Of a stretch of 19,139 nucleotides of DNA, positions 1 to 9,295 are shown in pieces; positions within the stretch are counted from its first letter, which is position 1; every line of letters starts with the position of its first letter. Below the pieces are notes generated by a model. It worked only from the letters and a program-made list of their open reading frames with translations, did not search any database and was not told the DNA's origin. A program made the translations under genes and the position numbers. Source of the DNA: Zygnema cylindricum (lineage: Eukaryota; Streptophyta; Zygnematophyceae; Zygnematales; Zygnemataceae); NCBI GenBank assembly GCA_037447655.1, contig JBBHKE010000572.1, forward strand, positions 1-19,139, written 5' to 3'.

Positions 1-260
1 CTCTTTTGGTGAAAGTCGACAATTTATAAAGATTTGGGTATCTGGACATCCGAGTGACCTTTAACCTTTTGTTATGGGAAAGTATCTAGATACCAATTTC
101 CTCTTTAATGCTTCATCATGGTCCTGATGTGTAAAATTTTATAATGTTTTCTGGCCTGTTACAAGGGATTCTTGTGGTGATGATGTTCATTTTTCCAGAT
201 TAGATAAGTCTATCAACATCGATCATTCTATGTTTTACAAAAATCTTGGGATGGTTGCAG

Positions 261-431
261 GTGTCTTTTTTGCAAGAGAAGGCCAAACAGTGGAGACATT
301 CGGTAATTCAGTTGGCTGCTCAGGTACAGCAGAATCAGGACCTGCAAAAAGGGAGAGAGGAGGCGCAGCCACTTCTTAAATTTGCTGGAGAAGCTTTGCA
401 GATGGCTTTCAAATCGCAGGATGAAGAGTAG
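261..431 (+). CDS. 3'-terminal exon of an unidentified, probably coiled-coil protein gene
   Basis: The open frame before this point has no ATG, and TTGCAG sits at 255-260 after a pyrimidine-rich, AT-rich stretch that looks like intron. I therefore place a splice acceptor at 260/261. The exon then encodes about 56 residues in phase 0 and ends at TAG 429-431. The peptide is very polar, rich in Gln, Glu and Lys, with spaced Leu/Ile/Ala (for example LLKFAGEALQMAF near the end) and a final DEE, which suits the last helix of a coiled-coil protein. Positions 1-260 are read as intron. I do not recognise the family, and the rest of the gene lies left of the window. A short downstream 3' UTR with AATAAA supports a real gene end. 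It could still be a chance ORF. Confidence 0.42.
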   Translation: MSFLQEKAKQWRHSVIQLAAQVQQNQDLQKGREEAQPLLKFAGEALQMAFKSQDEE

Positions 432-811
432 GTTTTGACGCGCAAAGCCATACTTTCGATTCTCTAAGCTCGTCTTTCGATACTCGAAGCTCTACTTCTC
501 CGCACACCAAAGAAGATTGAAACATTGCATGGCATAGTCCCCCGTCGTCAGGTTAGGAGTAAGTAGTTTACAAAAAATTTGACAGCGCTCAGTCAGTATC
601 ATTTTTTGAGGCTTTGTTCAAACTTGTGAGAGAAAAGTTAGGTTTTGCTATTTTTTCCTGTAGGCATTTCAAGCTAGTTTTTGACTTTGTAAATTTTAGC
701 TTTCAGATTTTGTACACCTACTTTAACTTTGTGTGACATTTTTCACTTCCGTTTCGCCTTTTTATTCTTTCCTTGTACTAAGATGGTTTACCATCGTGCT
801 TTTTTAATAAA
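432..811 (+). other. Probable 3' UTR with AATAAA polyadenylation signal
   Basis: After the stop at 429-431 the sequence becomes T-rich and non-coding. A canonical AATAAA lies at 806-811. The signal falls inside the left terminal inverted repeat of the small element at 782-1048, so the host transcript may end inside a transposon. The UTR assignment is inferred from position only. Confidence 0.35.
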
Positions 812-1048
812 AGTTATTACACTACATTGTTGGTGAATGTTTTAGTGTTCAACTTACTCATACGTTCTATTTTAATTTATTCAACAATCCAAAACCGATG
901 TTTGTTTTTTTATGGTTTACCTTGTTGCTTTTCGATTGAACCCTTAATAATTCCCAAAAATTCTTAATTCCTTGTCATACCTATTCAATAGCAGTGAGAT
1001 ATTAGACAAATAACAAGACTTTATTAAAAAGCGTGATGGTAAACCATC
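782..1048. mobile_element. Small inverted-repeat (MITE-like) element, about 267 bp
   Basis: GATGGTTTACCATC at 782-795 is matched by GATGGTAAACCATC at 1035-1048, its reverse complement. The match continues inward: GTGCTTTTTTAATAAAAG on the left against TTTATTAAAAAGCGT on the right, giving roughly 29 bp of near-perfect terminal inverted repeat. The terminal 14-mer is itself nearly palindromic. A third, degenerate copy of the motif (ATGGTTTACCTTGTTGCTTTT-like) lies near 912-932. I found no convincing target-site duplication, so the superfamily is not assigned. No protein is encoded. Confidence 0.55.
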
Positions 1049-2827
1049 GGAGATTTGCTTTTGTTCCTCCCGAGTTCAGTTTTTCAGTTTTGTCTTTTGC
1101 CTTGCATTTTTTTTGTTCCCATGTGCTCTTTTAGCTTACCATTATACATTCTTAGTAAAGCTTCTATTTTGTTTTACATATGGAGTTCGATTTCTTCACA
1201 ATGTTGTGGCCCACACTAACTACTGCCACACATTAGACCAGGCAACATTGCCCCAGCAATTGTCTGGACCACAATATTTTTCACCCGTGCCAATGCCTGC
1301 AAACAGTATAACTTATAAAGGACTTCAGAGGCTTAGGATGAGGCAGATGCCCAGTTAAAGCGTGATGAGAAAACCCTGGAGCTTTGTTACACGAAGGTGA
1401 CTCTCTCTTGTTGAATGGCAATTTGAAGAATGCATGAATGCAGAATTAGGGAGTTTACTTTGTTTTGCTGTTGTGGCCTTGGGGGTTACAATTGCCGATA
1501 CCCTCTACCAATTCTGCTTGTGATATGCAGCAAGTTGTGCCATGGTATTGGTAAATCACTAAGATTTCCTACGCAAGAAGTTCAAGTGCAAAAAATGCTG
1601 CCATATTTTTAGATTGAAATCTTACTAAAATGTGGCATTGCTCTCAAAATCAGCAGGTTATTCGAACCAGACATCGGTACTTTAGCCACATCACATATGC
1701 AGTTTCAAGCTTTAGTTAGGCAGAAAGTATTGCGCAAAAGGGCTTGCAGTAGACAACAGTAACTGGATGATAGAGCAGAAGGTTCGTAAGAGAACATGAA
1801 AAAAACAGAAAAATGGCAACTTCATGTGGTTTCTATGTGGTATCCGTTCAACAGCATATTGTCTCAAAACCCCGTCCGTGAACAAGCCATATCATGCAAA
1901 GCACCAAAGATTCCTGAGGCACTGCTGGACATACTCAATCAAACCAGATCACATACACTAATGAATAGATTGTTGACAATGTAGAGTCCACACCACAAAC
2001 ACTAGCCCTCTAATTAAAAGAAGATGAAGATATATGATACTTAATTTTATTTACACAAGTACTTTGCTAGAGTTGAAGCTGCCATTTGCTGGAACCAATG
2101 AATACAATACACATCATTGGTAACAACTGTTGCACGGTTCAGCATATACTCGTGGCCGTGGCTCAACAATGCCATTATTGTACTTAAAATGTACAGGCAT
2201 ACAGTATTGTATTGTACCATGAATACATGCCGTATCTTACAAACAGAAAGCTCATTCACTCGATCAGAACTACAGAAGACATTGCAAGTCATTGGGCCTG
2301 TCTTCCAATTCTCTATTATGTCTCCTGAGCTAGATAGGATTTTGCCCCTGGTAACCATGTAACTCAAACCGGGCAACTGCAATGACGAAAATAAATTTCC
2401 TACAGAAACAGCTGGTTTCATTGTGATTTCCGAAGTCAGCGGAGCCCTATAAGCCGTGTTCCTCATGCAACATCCTGCTTATTGCGGTATCATCACTTCC
2501 CACCTTTGCCTGCTGGAAGACTGGGCAAAAGTTAATATAAAGCTTTTCCTTGAAAAACTTATGGATAGCTTTTCCTTCAAAATAAATATTGATGGTCGCT
2601 AATACACACCATAACTGCACCGTAAATGAATCTCTATTTAGGATGCAGACCTCCAGTGTCTGAAATTCTTCCTCCACCACCATGCACCACACCCTAAAAT
2701 AATTGCAGTAATCGAGTCATGGAAAAGGTGGAGCTCAATTCAACGTTGCCAATTGCTGAGGGACAACCAAAAGCCCTTCATCTTTATCCTACTGTGAGTG
2801 AAAGAATATCTGTATGCTTCAGAAAAC
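1049..2827. other. Intergenic stretch, no supportable gene
   Basis: Open frames of 60-139 codons occur on both strands, for example 2047-2466 (-), 2447-2692 (-) and 1113-1358 (+). None shows a recognisable domain, good start context or conserved motif. Part of 2047-2827 could be the 3' UTR of the minus-strand glycosyltransferase, whose stop is at 2828. I see no tRNA, rRNA or clear repeat here. Confidence 0.4.
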
Positions 2828-4270
2828 TCAAGTGCCTTTTTTTTTCATCATATAACCTCGTTCTTCACGCAACTTGTCTACCCCTATGGCTTCGAGTAAA
2901 TGTGGCCACACTACTTGATTATGGGGAGCCTCATCCTTTACACCGTTCTGGTGAAAAATACAAGGTCGTCCATCAGTCAATTTACTTTTCACGGTTCCAT
3001 TCACCTCATACTCCGAAAAATCAAATTCAAGAAGCTCCGCCCCTCCCAGTGGAAGCAGCAATGTGTTGAACCAATCCAGCTTTATGTACGGATGGGCATC
3101 CACCAATTGGTTGCCTCCAAAAGGGCTAACTGAGAAGCGAGTATCTCCACCTTCCTTCCGATGAGTCACTACCGTCCTCTTCCCTTCAAGGTCAGGAGTA
3201 CCGATGTATGACGTGTTTTCCAGAAACACACGAGTAAACTCTCTTTGGTCATCTATACAATCTCCCCTATAGGCCTGTTCAATTATGTCAATCAACGCCC
3301 ATGCGAACCCCAAAAAGGTACCACCATTGAGGTATTTGTAAGGCGTATCCCGAGGAGGAGAAGGATATTCCGTCCACCTATGAAAATCCGGATAACAGAA
3401 CCGTTCCCCTCCCACCAGAACTGGTCGCTCCACGGAGCGAAAACGAGCCAAAATCTTTGGCACAGTGCATGCTGACGTCGGCAAGAGGATAACATCGTCC
3501 GCATCTGACGTCAGCACAAGACGGTCAGCAGGGAGAGACTGGATAACCTCTTTGACAATCCGAGTTCGTCCTCCCCATCCCATCCATGGCTCGTGAAGAC
3601 CTACAATTAGCAAAGAAATGCTCAACATGTCGCTGATGTCAGCCATCCGATTGAGATTCGCACTGCATTCGGTGGAATATGTCACCCATTCCATCTGACA
3701 GGAGGCCACGGAGGCCTCCATATCGTCCATTTCTTGCTTTCTGGACCACCTCCATTTGGAAACGGCAGAAGCATCTTGCATGGCAGCCATGGCAGCTTCT
3801 GAGAAGCTTCCTCCTTTGCCTCCATGAGCCATGGCACAGCCATCCAAAGGAAAAGCCGATTTTCTTCCTTCAGCTATGGCTATTCCTCTTTTCTGAGCCG
3901 CTTTACCTCTTTGAGAGGCCAAACGAACAAGATTACTGCATGTTTCCACTCTGTTTGGATGGGCAAAACCCCTAAGCCAGTACTGGAAGGGAGGGTTCAG
4001 ACAAGAGCCCCAGGCTTCTGGCCAATCGCGATGAATGTCGAAGATTGAATGGTGCCGATGAATCAGATAGAAGGAAACCAAAAGTGCAAGAATAAGAAAG
4101 GAATGGAAGAATGTGAGAAAAAGAAAGCGGATAGGATGGCGGATTTTCAGACACGGGAAAATGGAAAAGGGAGGAGAAGAAGTGGAAAATCTCCTCGTGA
4201 AAGTAGGAGAACGACGTAACCATTGGGTTGGAAAAACCCTAAATGGCTCGTGACTGTACTTTCCATACAT
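2828..4270 (-). CDS. PLOD-like glycosyltransferase, type II membrane protein (480 aa)
   Basis: An uninterrupted 480-codon frame runs from ATG 4268-4270 to TGA 2828-2830. The N-terminus is basic and Ser/Pro-rich, followed by one hydrophobic helix at about residues 48-70, then a lumenal stem: a type II topology typical of Golgi or ER glycosyltransferases. Residues about 218-445 match the GT domain of lysyl hydroxylase/glycosyltransferase (PLOD) and procollagen glycosyltransferases. The visible motifs are GWGGRTRIVKEVI (231-243), LTSDADDVILL (253-263, with a DxD-type metal/UDP-sugar site at D256-D258), GERFCYPDF (288-296), YLNGGTFLGFA (313-323), DDQ (340-342) and IFHQNG (438-443). The dioxygenase (lysyl hydroxylase) half of the animal enzymes is absent. 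The natural acceptor is unknown; transfer of Glc or Gal to a hydroxylated protein is an inference from the family. Residues about 140-205 are low-complexity (Ala, Met, Gly, Ser) and the least conserved part, so a short unspliced intron there is possible. A MITE sits about 257 bp upstream of the start. Confidence 0.86.
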   Translation of the reverse strand: MYGKYSHEPFRVFPTQWLRRSPTFTRRFSTSSPPFSIFPCLKIRHPIRFLFLTFFHSFLILALLVSFYLIHRHHSIFDIHRDWPEAWGSCLNPPFQYWLRGFAHPNRVETCSNLVRLASQRGKAAQKRGIAIAEGRKSAFPLDGCAMAHGGKGGSFSEAAMAAMQDASAVSKWRWSRKQEMDDMEASVASCQMEWVTYSTECSANLNRMADISDMLSISLLIVGLHEPWMGWGGRTRIVKEVIQSLPADRLVLTSDADDVILLPTSACTVPKILARFRSVERPVLVGGERFCYPDFHRWTEYPSPPRDTPYKYLNGGTFLGFAWALIDIIEQAYRGDCIDDQREFTRVFLENTSYIGTPDLEGKRTVVTHRKEGGDTRFSVSPFGGNQLVDAHPYIKLDWFNTLLLPLGGAELLEFDFSEYEVNGTVKSKLTDGRPCIFHQNGVKDEAPHNQVVWPHLLEAIGVDKLREERGYMMKKKGT

Positions 4271-4452
4271 TGCAAAATGAAAAATATCAGTTAGGACGTG
4301 GAATTAGCTGTGCATGAAAATAGCTGAACTGAGCGTCATCTTGATAGTCGGAGATGGACGGAGAAGCGATGAAATGGAAGACGTCGACTAGGATCCATGG
4401 ATTACCGTGAAAGTCCAGCTTTCTTGTCGGGAAAGAATTACTTGGCGGACAA

Positions 4453-5504
4453 GTACACCGCGAATCGTAATTAGAATAAATTACTCTAATTCGGTCGCTC
4501 GAAATTTCGACTCTATCACATCAAATCATAGTTCAAAAGTAGGTGAAAGTAGGCCCATACAATATGCCTATTGTATGCAAAACATACAATATGCCCTAAG
4601 ACCCATATTGTATTGGTCGAAAAATGAAAAAAAATAGTTACAGGGTTGAGTTGCACATCGATCGATAGAGAATTAAACGTCATGTCTAAATTTTGAAAAA
4701 AAATCGGACAAAAAAAAAAATTTCTGTGAGTTTTGAGGTAAAACTTTTTAAAACCGTCAGATTCAGACGATCGGACGGTCTCTGATCAAAGTAGCGATCT
4801 AAGAAGATCACATGAAAAGCCCATAACACAACTTACGAAAGGACTATCTGTCATATTAACGTCTGCAAATTTGAACGTCCGCGTGTTTTAGTTCGCTAAA
4901 AAATTTCGTCCGTCGGCGTGCGCTGAACTATGATCATACGTCAGATTCGTACGTCCGTACAAGTGTCCACAGCACACACCCATACAGTATGCCTACGCTA
5001 CGCGAGTTTAGTGCCAAGTTTTGTGCACCTACCAAAGGCCTACCATAAAAACGCCTACTTTTGAACTATGCATCAAATAGAGTAAATGATCCTAATTTTT
5101 TCATTATACTATTTAAGGTAAGGTTTAATTAGCGTTTTTAATTCTAATATATATTCGTTTTAAATAGTGTGGAGTACCGACGACGTCCGTCCGTGCAAAA
5201 TTGTACTTTTATAAATAAAAAAAGTACAAATAACGATTTAATACAGGCCATTATCATGTAACTGCATTTTAACAAACAGCGTAGTGCAAACGTCATAGTG
5301 ACGATAAACTGTACGTTTTGTCAGATTCTGTACGAATACCTTATTTACAGTAGAGGATATTAACTTGCAAAATTAGAGTTCACCGCATAAATTAGAGTAA
5401 ATTCCTTTCTGAAACAGTACATTCACATAAATTAGAGTAAATTACTCTAATTATTTTTTTCTCTTTTTTTACTCTAATTTTTTCATTACTCTAATTACGA
5501 TGCG
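4453..5504. repeat. AT-rich fold-back block, remnants of a CTACACCGCC-family element
   Basis: The left edge (4453-4474) matches 19 of 22 positions of the terminal repeat seen perfectly at 5505-5726. It is followed by AATTAGAATAAATTACTC-type near-palindromes. The same AATTAGAGTAA/TTACTCTAATT words recur at about 5386-5500, including a near-perfect palindrome at about 5434-5456, and CTAATTACGAT at 5491-5501 is the inverted partner of ATCGTAATTAG at 4464-4474. I read this as a fold-back element interrupted by the MITE at 4527-5070. It encodes nothing. The boundaries are approximate. Confidence 0.45.
4527..5070 (+). mobile_element. hAT-type MITE, full-length copy (544 bp)
   Basis: It begins CATAGTTCAAAAGTAGG and ends with the exact inverse, CCTACTTTTGAACTATG (17-bp perfect TIR). 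It is flanked by a perfect 8-bp TSD CATCAAAT (4519-4526 and 5071-5078), the TSD length of the hAT superfamily. It is non-coding. The interior shares long blocks with the copy at 9296-9844, including the ATCGATCGATAGAGAATTAA segment and the small hairpin GATCT-AAGA-AGATC. It lies in the upstream region of the minus-strand glycosyltransferase. Confidence 0.9.
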
Positions 5505-5726
5505 CTACACCGCCAATCGTTATTAGAGTGTAAGTTTTTTTAGCGTATACGAATAATTAGCGTGGTTTAAGCTAATTGGGAATTTGTAAATTTTCGAAGA
5601 AATCGTCTATTCTAATTAGGAATTAGGGTTTTTTTAAATAGTGTGGATAACTCTATTTGAGAATTAAAACAAAAAAAAGCGGGACGGAATTAGCGTACAC
5701 AACGCTAATAACGATTGGCGGTGTAG
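5505..5726. mobile_element. 222-bp inverted-repeat element, CTACACCGCC family
   Basis: The first 22 bases (5505-5526, starting CTACACCGCCAATCG) are the exact reverse complement of the last 22 (5705-5726). The inside is AT-rich with T and A runs and no coding capacity. I see no clear TSD: the flanks are ACGATGCG and TGGACCAC. The superfamily is therefore open; a MULE-like or harbinger-like origin is possible. It abuts the related fold-back block on its left. Confidence 0.7.
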
Positions 5727-5921
5727 TGGACCACGTCCCTTGCAATTATGTACGAAATAGACGATGTCCGTACATCTGGTCGATCTCACATTTGAATATT
5801 CCATAGAGGCATAGACACTTATGAATATTCCGTAAAAGCATAGCCCCTTCCGACAGTAACGAGCAAACTAGCATACGTGTCACCATCAATATCCACTTTC
5901 GCACGCTTCATCACTTTGTAC

Positions 5922-6227
5922 CATAGTTCAAACGTAGGTGAAAGTAGGCCCATACAATATGCCTATTGTATGCAAAACATACAATATGACCCTAAGACCC
6001 ATATTGTATTCCGACCAAATTGGACCAATTAAAACATCTGGACCAAAAAATTGAATCAATTAACACATTCAGACCAAAAAAAAATATTCACACCGTCAGA
6101 GTCGGACGATCGGACGGTCGCTGATCAAATTAGTGATCTAAGAAGATCACATGAAAAGCCCGTAACACAACTTACGCTAAAGGCGCCGACCAAAGGCCTA
6201 CTAAAAAACGCCTACTTTTGAACTATG
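5922..6227 (+). mobile_element. hAT-type MITE, short copy (306 bp)
   Basis: It has the same ends as the copy at 4527, with one change (CATAGTTCAAACGTAGG at left, CCTACTTTTGAACTATG at right). It is flanked by a perfect 8-bp TSD CTTTGTAC (5914-5921 and 6228-6235). It lacks part of the interior of the 544-bp form and has repeated GGACCAA-type units there. It is the closest match in size and sequence to the outer, broken MITE at 6284-11210. Confidence 0.9.
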
Positions 6228-6551
6228 CTTTGTACTTAGGAGGACACTCCAAAAAAATCCGTACGAGAATGTACACTATGAAGCATAGTTCAAAACATAG
6301 TTGTTCACGGTGATTAGTGCGAACGTACCGTACGCAACGAATTATACGTAACAAACGCATTGAACCTTTTGATCAAATCGCAAAAAATCGTTAATGAATT
6401 TCATTCCGTACTAATCCGTACATAAAAAAACAAAAAACTATTACATATAACGCATTTTGCAAGTTTTTCCTGTTAAATGAGTGGTAAAACAACAAACTTT
6501 TTATAATTTTATCACACTCTTTGCTAATATCGGAACTTCTTCACCAACTGG

Positions 6552-6625
6552 TAGTTCAATCGTGCACCTTAGGGTACGCTACGCACTTGACGTATCCGGG
6601 TTCGAATGCCACGAAGGTTAAATAT
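6552..6625 (+). other. tRNA-like segment with Pol III A and B boxes (SINE-like remnant)
   Basis: TAGTTCAATCGTG (6552-6564) fits the A-box pattern TRGYNNARNNGG at nearly every position. GGGTTCGAATGCC (6598-6610) fits the B box with one mismatch. The spacing of 47 nt is close to the 44 expected in a tRNA. The T-stem and acceptor stem do not pair well, so this is not a functional tRNA. It looks like an old tRNA-derived insertion between the hAT left end and the 3' end of the transposase. Confidence 0.35.
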
Positions 6626-6844
6626 TGTGAAATTTCGTCTGTCCGAGGCTATCTGACAGACAGACGTGGCCGCCTTCTGCCTTCTTTCTCTATCTCGCAG
6701 ACAGCGCATTACTCCAAAAAAAAAATACAGACCAAGAACAAATGACATTTTTCACATTCAACAATTTGCGCGACATAGAAAAACAAGATATTTAAAAAAG
6801 ATCAATCACATTAATAAAAAAAAATACATCGTTTTCGTCTATCT

Positions 6845-8966
6845 CTACTCTAAATCCTCTTCCCCTACATCAACGTCCATGATGTCTTCATCCGAACCCT
6901 CTTCCCCTACTTCCCCTTCCTCTTCTTCCCATGCCACCATGCTCTCTTCATAGCTAACATCCTTAGTTTTCTTTAACAGTCTGAGATTAGTGAAAACCCA
7001 TACAAGATCATTAGCCCCTTTAGCCGTTAATCTATTTCTTTTTTTTGAGTGTATATGGTCATATGTTGACCAATTACGCTCACAAGAGCTTGCAGTTGAG
7101 CATTGCGCAAGTATTTTTGTTGCAACCTTCTGCAAGATAGGAGTGGCATAGCCAAAGTCATGCCACCACTTCCACGCCGGCATTTTCTTTGCACAAGAAT
7201 TTTTCATTTCCCTACCAAAAACTCCCTCAAAAAGTCTATATTTTGATAACTGCATGTGGGCTTCTTCTATCTCCTCCACATTTGGAAGCATCCTCTCCAA
7301 CATTATCTCAAAACCGTCCATAACTGTCGAGTTAGCACGTTGCCCACATGCAAGATTCTGATACTCCGGATCGAGTACAAAAGAGACCGCATAAATCGGG
7401 CTGTAGGCCATCTTCCACCTCGCCACCCAAGCCGTCTTCAACTCTTCCAATGTATGCATGCCCTCTTGAATATTACCTCCTCCAGCGCAAGCTAAATTGT
7501 CCAAAAACTGTCCAATCGCGTAAAAACCGTGGTAAACCTTCCCCACATTCGGGCCACCTTTGTCGCATTCCCTCATCAACCTTACCACCGGTTATGAATT
7601 GGCACGGCTTCACTCACTCTAACCCAAAACTTCGTGTTAGTATGTGGCCCCTAACATTAGCCCCCTCTATCTTGTACATAAGTTTCCCCACCCATTCCTT
7701 GAATTTGTTATCAAACATTAAACACTCCAAACTCTCTTTCACATCTAATAACCTTTGGAGCATAACAAAACTAGTAGCAAACGTAGTCTCTCCAGGTTTT
7801 AGAAGCCGAAGTTCAGAAATTCGATTGAATATGGCTACACTCATGCTATAATTAGTGATGAATTTTATAATTTATTTCGCTTCTCGGATAGGTTTGGACA
7901 TAAATGACAACCGGCTCCTATCTTCTAACAGCAGGTCGAGAATGTGCGCAGCGCATGGTTTCCACGTGATTGAAGGGTACTTTGTCGCGAGCAACGATGC
8001 TGCAGCTTTGTTCACTGGGGCATAATCGGTAATAATTTGCACCACATTCTCCACCCCTATAGCAAGCACTCCCTTCTCCAACACCTGACATATGAAGTCG
8101 GCGTCCTTAATATGCCCACTGGTGTCTTCCGCCGTCTAAAACATGTCACCTTTCGGGGTGACAGCTAGAATATTTAGGAGAAGATTATCGTCGGTTGCTG
8201 TCCACCCGTCTGACATTATCGTGGCGCCGGTGAGAGAAATAGTTTCCTCGTAACTTGCTAAATCTTTCTTCACCTTCGCTTTCGTCTCTAACAAGAGACG
8301 ATTTCTCATTGCACTACGGATTGGTAACTTGTAAGATCCTCCTAGAACACCGGTCTTATTAACTGTTGCCTTGAAATATGAATCCTCTAAAAGTAGGAAT
8401 GGCAATCCATTGGCGAAGAAAGTTGTGGCCCATGCTAAATCGACCTCTTTCTTATTACACCTATTAAAAGTATTCTGTATTCTAGTCTGCACCCCTCTTA
8501 CTTTGGGACTAGGAATCCATAGAAAATTGCTGGTGAGATCATCCAAGTTGGAAATTACACGTTTTTGAGAGGAAGTTGCAGATTTATGGGTTTCCGATGC
8601 ACTAAACTCCTCCTTCACCTCATTTAGGCACATTGTGCAGGCTCTAATCCCTTTATTTTTTACATTTCCAAGGAGATGATTTCTGATCCTCGTCGCTTGG
8701 GCGTTATATTCGAAGTTGTAATAAATACAGATGCATAATCGGTTGGCCAGAAGAATCCCACTTTTTGTAGCCTTCACGTGCTTCCACTTTTCTCCTCGAT
8801 TTATGGGCATGATTGCTTTTGTCGAAGTCTGGAGGCGAGGATAGTAAAAATTTTGGGAGGGAGGAAGGTAGGATATGGGGAAGGGGCTTCCTCGCGGTTT
8901 CATTTTCAATGTTCCATGGCGTCGTCTTTCAAAAAAAATTGAAGAAGACGCCCGTAAAAATTTCAA
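6845..8966 (-). pseudogene. hAT transposase (DUF659 and C-terminal dimerisation domains), broken
   Basis: The reading frame runs from about 8966 (or the more plausible ATG at 8808-8810, which begins MPINRGEKWKHV) to 6845, giving about 655 codons, normal for the family. Visible in order: a degenerate BED-type zinc finger (ATRIRNHLLG with a disturbed Cys pair); DUF659 with IMSDGW, whose Asp codon is 8208-8210; ITDYAPVN with the second acidic residue; GETTFATSFVMLQRL; and the C-terminal dimerisation region with SSCERNWSTYDHIHSKKRNR and NLRLL. The RNase-H-like D, D and E positions all survive. Breaks: in-frame TAG at 8136-8138, in-frame TAA at 7872-7874, and a frameshift between about 7590 and 7620. 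An acidic tail closes the protein. The product would cut and paste this element and possibly the MITEs that share its termini. Confidence 0.88.
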
Positions 8967-9295
8967 ACTAAACGCGCGAAATTATTGTGACGTTCAACTT
9001 CTCTTTTTGAAAATGCCCATACATTTTTTATTATATAACGTACAGCTTCCGTGTTATTCCTGTTCAGTTCACTGAAACTGAAAGTACCAATAAGTACGAC
9101 GCATATTCCCCGTTTTATTCGGTACATATCCGTAAAAAAATGTATCCTTACAGTAATGTGTTTACACGTTTTTGTAAATTTTTAGTTTCGGTTTACATAA
9201 CACGTTTTTTTACGATTTTTTCAAAAGTCACGAATTATACGTTTTAATCGGAAAAAAGGAAAAAATCGCGTGATTTGAACAACTATGGTTCATAG

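Larger units (their letters stand above)
6296..9287 (-). mobile_element. hAT DNA transposon, about 3.0 kb, decayed
   Basis: The ends are 12-bp perfect TIRs: CATAGTTGTTCA at 6296-6307 and TGAACAACTATG at 9276-9287. The element carries a minus-strand hAT transposase. The 8 bp at its left, GTTCAAAA (6288-6295), reappears exactly at 9845-9852, with a 6/8 version GTTCATAG directly at its right end (9288-9295). It therefore sits in the tip of an older MITE. The transposase has stops and a frameshift, so this copy should be non-autonomous. Size and gene content are typical of an originally autonomous hAT. Confidence 0.85.

Noticed and set aside
1340-1400. Coding-like run resembling AQLKRDEKTLEL after 1345, with partial similarity to 1030-1065
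   Set aside because: Stops on both sides and no splice sites that join it to another exon. A short helical-looking peptide can arise by chance.
2047-2692. Two overlapping minus-strand open frames (139 and 81 codons)
   Set aside because: No domain, no coherent composition and overlap in different frames. Better read as spacer or 3' UTR of the glycosyltransferase gene.
3245-4048. Plus-strand frames opposite the glycosyltransferase
   Set aside because: They are shadows of the well-supported minus-strand coding sequence.
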